Shown here: one piece after another, positions 56,501 to 64,000 of the stretch
Numbering within the stretch: position 1 is the first letter of the stretch
Layout: the number at the start of each line of letters is the position of its first letter
Assembly (NCBI GenBank): GCA_947646735.1
Contig: CANTFK010000943.1
Span: 186,001-250,000, forward strand
Reading direction: 5' to 3'
Length of the DNA: 64,000 nt
DNA from: Peronospora farinosa
Lineage: Eukaryota; Oomycota; Peronosporomycetes; Peronosporales; Peronosporaceae
The notes under the pieces: generated by a model
Seen by the model: the letters and a program-made list of their open reading frames with translations, nothing else
Told to the model about the DNA's origin: nothing
The model's database searches: none
Program-made: the position numbers and the translations under genes

Positions 56501-58234
56501 ACGAGCAATGTCGTAGACGGGGTTACCAGACTCTCGCAGGGCCTCCCATGACTGTGATGCAAACCTTTCTTCACGCGCAGACTTCGGCTCAGCGCTTTGA
56601 GGACGCGCCATATGCTCCTTGTTTGCCACGGTAACCACCTCGTTGGTGATTAGACACACTTGTTCCACAGTGCCTCCCTTAAGGTCACGTAGGAAATGCT
56701 TCCAGGAAAGTCCTGGAAGACTTGTAATGGAAGACGCATTACGAGGAGGACTCTCGACCTCGATATATTGGCGCCTTTGTGGACTCCCTTCCACGTACAC
56801 GATAGCGTCGACACATTCCAACGCTAAATTCTCGGTGCTGTTGTCCCCATCGTGCTTCGAGTCACTACTCGAAGCTGGCGAACCGCAGTCAGGTGATAAA
56901 CCATCGCCCCCCTCTAGGCACTGGATGTCGTCATCCAAGATGCCGGAAACACTGGACGGGAGTACCCCAAACTCGACCGTCGACACTTGATGCGGGAGCT
57001 CCTGCTCGGCCGCCATAAACCCGCGTGGGAGCCCCTGCTCAACCACAGTATGCCCATGTGGGAACCTCGGTTCGACCACAGTGGGTGATGATGGGAACCC
57101 CGGTTCGACCATCATGCTCTCGCGTGGGGACTCCTGTCCGTCCACGTCGTACTCGTGTGGGAGCCCCTGCTCGACCACAATATGCCCATGTGGGAACCTC
57201 GGTTCGACCACAGTGGGTGATGATGGGAACCCCGGTTCGACCATCATGCTCTCGCGTGAGGACTCCTGTCCGTCCACGTCACACTCGCTGGCGAGCTCTT
57301 GCTCGCCACAATGCCCTTGTGGGAGCCCCTGCTCGACCACAATAGGTGCAGATGGGAACTCCGGTTCAACCACTGCATTCACGTGCGGGAACCCCTGTTC
57401 AATCGCATTAATGACGCGCGGGAACCCCTGCTCGACCGCGTCGTCCTCGTTGTCCTCTTCGCTCTGTAGCGAGGAGTCACTGTCACTTGTGTCCCGAAGA
57501 ACAGCACAAGCAGTGCAGAGAGGGCCATCGCTCGCTCTGTGCACCGCCAACGTCGTGGAATCGCGATCCACGACTGTGACGTTTGGCCAGTCACTTGGAG
57601 ATACCAAGAGATGGGTAAACACTTCACTGACATCGAACTTGCGTCGACGTCTCACTGATCTGGCTAACCAGTCGATCTGGGGCTTATAACGTGCCAACCA
57701 TGGCATGCCCAGTATGCAATCGAATGCATAATTCATCGCGATCACCAAGAAATCATCATTACTGCGAAAGCCATCAAACGTATACGGCAACGACACTTCG
57801 CGCCGCGATACGCGGTGTGGTTTCCCGTCAGCCAACTTGACGACGACTTGGCCAGGTCCCTCACGGACCTGAATGCTGGGAGGCAGCATCGACAAACAAG
57901 ATTCACGAAAGAAATTGTTTGTTGCTCCTGAGTCCAGGAGTGCTCGCAGAGGTCGCCGGACGCCGGCGACATGTAAACTGACAATAATCAGACGTGAATC
58001 ACCACTCGTAGTGGTGACATTTAACCGTGCGCGTAGCGCAGGAGGACTGGAAGGTTGGGCTGCCACCGGGGGACCCGGATCTCCGTTCCAACCAGTAGGG
58101 CGCCCTGCACCTACTGGTTGGACGTGTGGCCGGTACAGCACCCTCATGATGGGCGTCACACTACTTGCACCGATAATGGGGCTGGCGCACGGCACTCCGC
58201 CGCGCGATGTCCTGGCTTGAGACAACGAAAGCAA
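52679..58234 (-). pseudogene. pol: Pol of inner element, two frame breaks
   Basis: In order: aspartic protease ([11 protein letters not shown]), a repeat-rich linker, RT ([36 protein letters not shown]), RNase H (VVCDASDFAIGCALM, YTDHASLR), an H2C2 finger (HEYHDAPAGGHLGREK, CEICQRV), integrase with D..D..E (VSMDFIFG, VSDRDPRF, TERVNRVLE), and a chromodomain (RYRVRWLGFPPEQDTWEPR). The frame breaks just before YFDD, where a 1-bp insertion lies in the T-run at 55953-55955. It breaks again in RNase H at about 55240/55241, where about 10 bp present in the outer copy are missing. Pol is in the -1 frame relative to gag, overlapping it by 79 bp. Confidence 0.93.
57036..57420 (-). repeat. 132-bp tandem repeats in the protease-RT linker
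   Basis: Two nearly identical 132-bp units (starting about 57051 and 57183) encode 44 residues each, with [24 protein letters not shown] and MMVEPGFPS. They are followed by more diverged copies up to about 57420. In-frame length (multiple of three) is preserved. The linker separates protease from RT. Function unknown. Confidence 0.85.
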
Positions 58235-59148
58235 ACCATCGGACGCCCGGTGCGAGCGTCACCTTTATGATGAAAGACACGTCGCCGGTCACCCGACGAC
58301 TCAATAACGTCGATCTCCATAGGTTCTGGGCCAGAAGGCCGGGGAACGCTGACGACCGAGGGTTTGTCATATGCCTTTGTGACCCTAAAGTCTTCACGGA
58401 GTGCGATGGCGAATGCCTCCTCCAATGTGGCAGGCTCGGCGCGCTCCAACGATAAGCGGGTCTGCCCCTCACGCATACCATCCACAAAGACATTCACCTG
58501 TGTGTACATGTCCATGGGGTGCGTGATAATACACGACGCCAGATGCCTAGCCATCTGTACGTAGTCGCGCATCGTCATTTTACCCTGTCGCATCGACAGG
58601 AATCTTGATCGCACCAGTTTCTCCTCTTGTGGTGGCTCGAAAGCAAGACGAAGATCGTCCTGGATGGTATCCAAGGTGGGAAATGCGTGCTCGTCCACAA
58701 CGAGTTTACCAAGGGCCCACTCCTTGGCCTTCCCGGTGAGGCGGGAAAGAAGAAAGTTGACTTTCGCCTGTGGAGCCTCAAGAAGTCTCGAGGCGATGGC
58801 GATATCAACTTCTCGGAACCACCGGTTCAGCGATAACCGGTACTTACCTTCTCCAGAGTAGGAGGAGGTTTCCATCTTCACGGCCTCATTACGTGAAGGG
58901 CGCGAGGGAGTTAAGCCTCGCCGGTTGGATTCGGCGAGCTCGCGTGCCATAAACTCATGTATGGCGAGACGTTGCGCGTCAGGGGTCGCTGATCTCATCA
59001 GCGACGCGACGAATGCCTCTCCCGATATCGCCGCGAGGCGATTAAGGGCATCCCACTCAACACCAGTAAGATGGGGGAAGGTCGCGTGCTCCAGAAATAA
59101 GTCTGGAGCGTCAAAGTACGACGATTCGCTAATCCCAAACTCGGGCAT
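58156..59148 (-). CDS. gag: Gag of inner Gypsy element
   Basis: 330 aa, ATG at 59148 just after the PBS. The capsid-like region has [20 protein letters not shown], and a retrotransposon-gag core lies around [22 protein letters not shown] zinc knuckle [14 protein letters not shown] closes the protein near residue 305. Intact, unlike pol. It ends by overlapping pol in the -1 frame; no clear slippery heptamer was found. Confidence 0.9.
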   Translation of the reverse strand: MPEFGISESSYFDAPDLFLEHATFPHLTGVEWDALNRLAAISGEAFVASLMRSATPDAQRLAIHEFMARELAESNRRGLTPSRPSRNEAVKMETSSYSGEGKYRLSLNRWFREVDIAIASRLLEAPQAKVNFLLSRLTGKAKEWALGKLVVDEHAFPTLDTIQDDLRLAFEPPQEEKLVRSRFLSMRQGKMTMRDYVQMARHLASCIITHPMDMYTQVNVFVDGMREGQTRLSLERAEPATLEEAFAIALREDFRVTKAYDKPSVVSVPRPSGPEPMEIDVIESSGDRRRVFHHKGDARTGRPMVCFRCLKPGHRAAECRAPAPLSVQVV

Positions 59149-59157
59149 AGGAAGGAC

Positions 59158-59172
59158 TACAAAGTGCTACCA
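59158..59172 (-). other. Primer binding site, inner element
   Basis: On the minus strand TGGTAGCAC starts 2 nt after the 5' LTR end (LTR 59175-59513), the same as in the outer element. Confidence 0.65.
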
Positions 59173-59174
59173 GG

Positions 59175-59513
59175 TGTAACGGGGCTAGAACGTACCGTCA
59201 CTAGCTTACACGTGCGCTTGAGGAAGACCCAAGCCCAAGTATTAGGTATTAAGTAAATTTAACTCTGATTTTTTATTTTGGTTTTAATTCGTACTAATTA
59301 CGAAGATTTTAGTCGTAATAAATACGACAGTGTTCCCGCCTTTCGGGAACCACACAATTTCAGGTTGATTTATCATTGGTCTATATTGGGGACTTTAGGC
59401 CCAATAATAAACCAATGATAAATTACCACGCTGTGCCCGCTATTCGGGCCCAGCACCTGCCTACATATGTAATTGTTTAATCATATTAATACTATGTAAT
59501 GTAGCCCATTACA
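59175..59513 (-). repeat. 5' LTR of inner element (339 bp)
   Basis: Near-identical to 51724-52061 (about four substitutions and one extra T). Confidence 0.95.
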
Positions 59514-59518
59514 GTATG
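59514..59518 (+). repeat. Target site duplication GTATG (right)
   Basis: Matches 51719-51723; the outer pol resumes immediately after. Confidence 0.93.
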
Positions 59519-62500
59519 TCTAAGAGTACCATCTTTTCGTCCATGAATCTGATGGATGGTTTCTATCAGATCCTAATGCGTGAACGGGACATCCCGTACA
59601 AAGCAGTGAGCAATCCCAGTGGTATGCTCTGGGAATGGTTGGTGATGCCGCAAGGGCTCAGTAATGCACCAGCCACATTCAATAGATGTGTTTCACATCT
59701 ATTGAGAACGGTGCGCGAATTCGCACCGAGTTACTTCGATGATGTGTTCGTCCATAGTCGAGCTATGGACGGGAAAACAGACGTGGAAGTCCATAGACTC
59801 CACGTCCGTAAGGTTCTTACACTTATGCGCGAGCATAAGTTGTACGCTAACCTCAAGAAGTGTATATTCGCAGCTAGTGAAATACCACTTCTTGGGTGCA
59901 TCGTCGGAAAGAACGGCGTACGCCCTGATCCAGAAAAGATCAAGGCGATCACCGACTGGCCAGTGCCAGTCGATGTCAAGAAACTAAGGAAGTTCCTTGG
60001 GCTAGCGGCGTACTTGCACAAGTACTCGCGCAATTATGCCGAAATGACAGTACATCTTTCTTGTTTACTCAAGAAAAATGTAAAGTGGTATAAGAACTCT
60101 GACTGTTAGTGTTTCTTTGAACGTATCAAGCAAAGCTAGATGCAATCGCCAGTATTGGCGATTGCCGATCAAGACAGACCATTTCATGTGGTCTGTGATG
60201 CCAGTGATTTTGCAATCGGCTGCGCACTGATGCAATATGATACAGACGGCGCAGAGCGTGTCGTCTGTTATCAATCGCGTCAGCTGCAACCGGCCGAGCG
60301 CAATTATCCGGTGCATGAGAAGGAACGCCTTGCCATGAAGTATGCACTGGCCAAGTTTCGCGTCTATCTCTTAGGAGATAGACCGTTCATTGTATATACA
60401 GACCATGCGTCACTACGCACGGCTGTAAATAGTCCACACCTCTCGCAACGAATGGCAAGATGGTTGTCGTTCTTCGCGGAGTACAACTTCTCCGTGGAGT
60501 ATAAGCCGGGACGACTTAACGTCGTCGCCGATGCTCTCTCACGTCGGCCTGACCTAGAGCCGACTGTACAATTCGACAGTGATGTGAACACCACTGTCGC
60601 CACGCTGAGTACCAGCGTCTTGTCGTCGAGCTTACTCGACGACATTAGAATGGCATGCGCACAAGATAATGATCTTGTACGTCTGATGGAGTACCTTAAG
60701 GACCCATCCACGCAAGCTAAGAAGCGCTTGCCTGCCATGTATCGATCTTCTCTCGATCGATACACCCAGCGGAACGGCTTACTGTACTATAAAGCCGTCA
60801 ACAACGACACGCCTCGTGTCGTTGTACCGCCACAACATGATCTCAGGTTACGGATCATGTTTGAATGTCACGATGCACCAATAAGTGGGCATCGCGGCCG
60901 TGAGAAAACCTACCTCACGGTCAGTCGCGACTTTTACTGGCCACGCCAGTATAAGTTTCTGCGCAAGTACGTGCGTGCTTGCGAGGTGTGTCAACGAGTG
61001 AAGCCTAGTCCTTCACTCCGTGCACCATTGCAGCCTCTGCCTGTTCCGGCAGAGTGCTGGGAGTCCGTATCAATGGACTTTGTCTTTGGGTTCCCCAAAG
61101 ACGCTCACGGGAATAATGGTATTCTCGTGTTTGTGGACAGGTTCAGCAAGATGGTACATCTTGTTGCTGTACCTGAGTCGATCACAGCAGAGGGCTGTGC
61201 TCGAGTGTTTATCGATACAATCTTTCGATTGCACGGTTTACCCCGTGAACTTGTGTCCGATAGGGACCCCCGGTTCACGGCTGAGTTTTGGCGTTCCGTG
61301 TTCCAAACACTTGGAACACGGCTCACAATGTCTACTTCTGACCATCCAGAAACTGATGGTCAGACTGAACGCGCCAATCGCGTCCTCGAAGAGATTCTTC
61401 GAGGGTACGTCCACTCGTTTACGAGTTGGAGTGAGTTCTTGTCGATGGTCGAATTCGCCATCAACAACTCCGTGCATGCGTCCACGACGCATACACCGTT
61501 CTACGTGAATGGCCTTCGCCATCCACGTGTACCCACCTTAGTAGAGGGTGACTCTAATTTAAGGGGGGGGGAGGGACTCGCTTGAGCAAGAACCAATCTG
61601 GCTCTTGCTCATCACGCGACGACGTCATGGTCGACGCGAAAGTAACCGAAGTCGTACCATTCGACTTCGGTGAAGAGGAAGAAAGTAATAGCGATGACGC
61701 TCTTACTGATAACGATGCTGAAGATATCAGCATCGTTCGAGGTATCACAAGTGAAAACAGTAATGTTCTCACTGAATTAGTAACCGATATCTCTGCAGTG
61801 CATTCACAATGCACTGCAGCCAAAAGCAACGAGTCAGCTGAGGATTTCCTGCTGACTCGTGAAGCGGTAGTCCGTTTCGTGCAAGACTCCATCGCAGAAG
61901 CGGTGGATAAGCAAAAGCGAAACGCAGACAATAATGGAAGGGCAAATGCTCAAACATTTATTGAAGGTGATTTAGTTTTACTGTCAACAGTAAACCTACC
62001 TAAACATGTATGGGCAGCAATAAATTGTTGCCCAAGTACATCGGCCCGTTTCGTGTATTGCGCCGCCTAGGCAACGCATACACGATCGAGTTGCCACGCA
62101 GGATGCGTACGCATCCTACGTTTTACGTGGGACGTCTTCGTCCGTACGTTCAGTACGCGGCTTCTTCGAACGATGAAGATAGCCATTACTTTCAAGAATC
62201 CCCTTCAGATTCTTGTTGTCACGAACCAGATTCGACGTCTGGTCGTGTAGAGATGAGATCTTCCCATGATAGTGGACGATCTCCTGACGAGCTGTCGCCA
62301 GCTCGTTACTCAAAGAATGAACTCGCCGTTCATTCTCCAATAGTGCGACAGCATTGTTTGCCCGAGACCTCTCATGGTCAAACCCAAGCTGTCGCAAATG
62401 TCCTCTAAGCGGCGACGCTTATCCCGTTTGTGATCAACATCACAACGGAGCTCACGAGTTACACGGGCAAACCCGTCTAACTCAGCAGCCAAGTCCGATG

Positions 62501-62792
62501 AAAGAATCGGACAGGTTTTTCCTCCACCACCGCATCCGCTGGTGGACTCCCATGGTGGGAAGCGCTTCCTCGTGGAACGCTTACTAAAGCATCGCGAGGT
62601 GAAGGGACGTCGGACGAGTTATCTCGTCCGGTGGCGTGGCTATCCGCCTTCGGCAGAGATAGCTGGGAACCTCGGGCCCAACTGATGGCCGACGTTCCCG
62701 GCCTTGTCGAACAGTACGACAAGAGGCACCCGATGGTGAAGGACCATCGGAAAACGAGCGCCAAGCGTGCTCGTAAATGGATTACAAAGTAG
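59519..62792 (+). pseudogene. pol: Pol 3' part of outer element (RT to chromodomain), degenerate
   Basis: Continues the interrupted [28 protein letters not shown], the catalytic YFDDVFVHS near 59730, RNase H (VVCDASDFAIGCALM), an H2C2 finger, and integrase (VSMDFVFGFP, VSDRDPRF, TERANRVLE). In-frame TAG codons lie at 60107 and 60137. The frame changes at the G-run 61563-61570, near 61995-62010, and again inside the chromodomain (FLVERLLKHREVK, YLVRWRGYPP, then SWEPRAQLM in another frame, 62550-62745). Pol ends at TAG 62790-62792. It cannot make full-length Pol as read. Confidence 0.9.
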
Positions 62793-63849
62793 CAATCCCT
62801 TCACGCATTTCAGAAGAGATGCGAGCTCTCCACCAGGGCTCAGTCAGGAGGTACGCCTCCTTAGGCGCTCTTGACGAGGTGCTCAGGCACCCCGGGCATG
62901 GGTCGCTCCAAGAGAGGCATAACAGGCCTGCCTCTCTAGATAATCGGTGCAAACGATAGCATGCACCGGACGTACTTCGTTTCTCAAACTTATTGCATCT
63001 AGCATAAAGTCTTTGAAACCAAGCCTCTTTCCCAACGTTTAAAACGTTGGTGATAAACGCGTTCCAAGATTGGAGGAACGCGTCAGCCTCACGCTTCTTG
63101 TGTGGGCCATACCATCGATGTTCAAGGAACACATCGATGTAATAATCGTTCTCAGTGCGAAAGTTCTTCGCACTAGCGTCAAGGCCATGAAGCTTTGACG
63201 CATTAAACAACGGTATGGGGAACCGTTCGTTGGTCTTTCCAGACCAACGATCAAGCAGATGCTTGGGTAGCATCCATGGCTTGCGATCAGGAGCAAGACG
63301 CAATACGTTGCGGTCTAAAGCCTCCTGCGTGGTGTCAACAGAAGTACCGACACTATGAGCATTGATGTCAGTAGAAGCACTGACATCACCCTTATGGTCC
63401 CCACCCGAGTCACTATCCTTCGACTCGTTTGGCGAGTCGTCTGATTCATCAGACGACCCGAACATTTCACGGTACATTGATTCACTCAATGTACCACGAT
63501 CCCTCTTCGTAGCATTAGACGACGAGGTATCACCCCGGGGAGAGCCCGGGAGTGACACAGGTGGCTTTGAGCCGGATGCGTCATCCGACTCACCAGAGTA
63601 GTCAACGACTAACTCTGGGTCAACATCTTCACGTGGCGAAGCGCTACGTGAACCTGCAACAGACGTTGCAGGCTGATGTTGACTTCCAGCAGACACATTA
63701 GTGTCTGCTGGCTGAGGCTGTGAAGCCTCAGTAGCGGCTGCACACAGGCGTGCAGCCGAGCTCTTGGCTGCCTTAGCAGCGACGCGCATTGACTTAGTCA
63801 TAGCGTAATTGTTGAATGAAAGAAAATTCAACAAGTTCTCCTTTCCCAT
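62782..63849 (-). CDS. Antisense ORF of outer element (aORF)
   Basis: About 355 aa from the ATG at 63849, 48 bp inside the 3' LTR and opposite to gag-pol; its stop overlaps the pol stop tail-to-tail by 11 bp. The N-terminal half is Ser/Asp-rich and disordered (SGESDDASGS, FGSSDESDDSPNESKDSDS). The C-terminal half is folded-looking: FLQSWNAFITNVL, then LSREAGLLCLSWSDPCPGC. The block SWxAFI..CxxC..ST resembles the inner element's antisense ORF. Beyond the stop, antisense frames at 62116-62492 encode a coiled-coil-like stretch (LENERRVHSLSNELATARQ), as in the inner aORF. This suggests a longer ancestral antisense gene broken by frameshifts. Function unknown. Confidence 0.55.
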   Translation of the reverse strand: MGKENLLNFLSFNNYAMTKSMRVAAKAAKSSAARLCAAATEASQPQPADTNVSAGSQHQPATSVAGSRSASPREDVDPELVVDYSGESDDASGSKPPVSLPGSPRGDTSSSNATKRDRGTLSESMYREMFGSSDESDDSPNESKDSDSGGDHKGDVSASTDINAHSVGTSVDTTQEALDRNVLRLAPDRKPWMLPKHLLDRWSGKTNERFPIPLFNASKLHGLDASAKNFRTENDYYIDVFLEHRWYGPHKKREADAFLQSWNAFITNVLNVGKEAWFQRLYARCNKFEKRSTSGACYRLHRLSREAGLLCLSWSDPCPGCLSTSSRAPKEAYLLTEPWWRARISSEMREGIATL

Positions 63850-63883
63850 AGTCACTAAACAGTCACTAATGTGACTGTTGGTT

Positions 63884-63897
63884 GAGGGGGGGGGTGA
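63884..63897 (+). other. Polypurine tract of outer element
   Basis: A G-rich run ending GGGTGA directly before the 3' LTR (starts 63898). It matches the inner element's PPT position and end. Confidence 0.8.
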
Positions 63898-64000
63898 TGT
63901 AACGGGGCGAGCCCGTTACATAATATTGACACTTATATGAAGTGTCAATAAAATATTATTATAACTAATAATATTTTGACAATATTATCTTTTCTTATAA
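63898..64000 (+). repeat. 3' LTR of outer element, truncated by window end
   Basis: 103 bp identical to 48412-48514. The remaining ~357 bp and the right TSD lie beyond the window. Confidence 0.95.

Larger units (their letters stand above)
51724..59513 (-). mobile_element. Inner Ty3/Gypsy chromo-type retrotransposon, nested
   Basis: 7790 bp on the minus strand. LTRs at 59175-59513 (5') and 51724-52061 (3') differ by about four substitutions and one 1-bp indel, so insertion was recent. The TSD is GTATG. It carries PBS, gag, pol with protease, RT, RNase H, integrase and chromodomain, a PPT, and a plus-strand antisense ORF. Two frame breaks in pol make it non-autonomous as sequenced. It is related to, but distinct from, the outer element (shared LTR start TGTAACGGGG and PBS, different LTR body). 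Confidence 0.96.
48412..64000 (+). mobile_element. Outer Ty3/Gypsy chromo-type LTR retrotransposon (3' end cut by window)
   Basis: 5' LTR 48412-48871, PBS, gag, pol (protease, RT, RNase H, H2C2 zinc finger, integrase, chromodomain), an antisense ORF, PPT, and the start of the 3' LTR at 63898. The gene order PR-RT-RH-INT and the C-terminal chromodomain define a Ty3/Gypsy chromovirus-like element. The RT is split after 51723 by the inner element (51724-59513). The 103 bp of 3' LTR inside the window are identical to the 5' LTR, yet pol has nonsense codons and frameshifts. The sequence is very rich in short perfect inverted repeats. Confidence 0.95.

Noticed and set aside
57025..57689. Plus-strand frames with GSPCSTT-type repeats
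   Set aside because: They are antisense reflections of the 132-bp linker repeats in the inner pol and start far from any LTR, unlike the two antisense ORFs kept.
48412..64000. CRISPR-like array or rho-independent terminators
   Set aside because: The hairpins differ in sequence, have no constant repeat-spacer periodicity and lack following T-runs; this is eukaryotic nuclear DNA.

Overview
The window looks like a nuclear contig from an oomycete, most likely Peronosporales (a Phytophthora or downy-mildew relative). Four things point there. There is a secreted RxLR-EER effector with an LWY-like C-terminus, and a seven-TM receptor fused to a phosphatidylinositol phosphate kinase (GPCR-PIPK), which is characteristic of oomycetes. 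The GT-AG introns are short (about 66-110 bp). Compact host genes lie beside large Ty3/Gypsy retrotransposons. The species cannot be fixed from the sequence alone.

Layout. 1-2.5 kb: gene-free; its first ~700 bp look like a retroelement remnant. 2.5-3.4 kb: RxLR effector. 4-7 kb: a possible decayed nuclear-protein gene, mitochondrial inner-membrane peptidase subunit 2, and a FYVE-DEP protein. 9.6-19 kb: GSK3 kinase (6 exons), a 1565-aa DExH RNA helicase, and a Tudor/PWWP chromatin reader (4 exons). 21-28 kb: three small unknown acidic or membrane proteins and a 666-aa two-TM coiled-coil protein. 28.6-33.7 kb: GPCR-PIPK and eEF1B-gamma, divergently arranged. 35-41.9 kb: a CAT-type amino-acid transporter, then convergent genes for a KICS2-like (KICSTOR) protein and MAEA/GID9 of the GID/CTLH ubiquitin ligase. 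42-45.6 kb: gene-free with degenerate repeats. 45.7-48.2 kb: a SulP transporter with STAS and cyclic-nucleotide-binding domains. 48.4 kb to the window end: a Ty3/Gypsy element interrupted in its RT domain by a second, oppositely oriented Ty3/Gypsy element with a 5-bp target duplication (GTATG).

The most unusual signals are in the retroelements. (1) Both are packed, in LTRs and coding regions, with perfect short inverted repeats (arms about 7-13 bp, loops 0-25 bp) every few tens of bases; the host genes I read lack this. (2) Both carry a long ORF antisense to gag-pol. It starts within about 50 bp of the 3' LTR, runs back over the end of pol, and seems to share a layout (conserved N-terminal block with a CxxC, charged region, coiled coil). 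(3) The outer element has an in-phase A AAA AAC slippery heptamer plus hairpin at the gag/pol junction. The outer pol has several stops and frameshifts although the visible parts of its LTRs are identical.

The host genes are mostly conserved eukaryotic housekeeping or signalling genes: kinase and lipid signalling, nutrient sensing, ubiquitin ligation, translation and transport. They do not form one pathway. The effector lies next to the repeat-rich left edge, as is usual for gene-sparse effector compartments.
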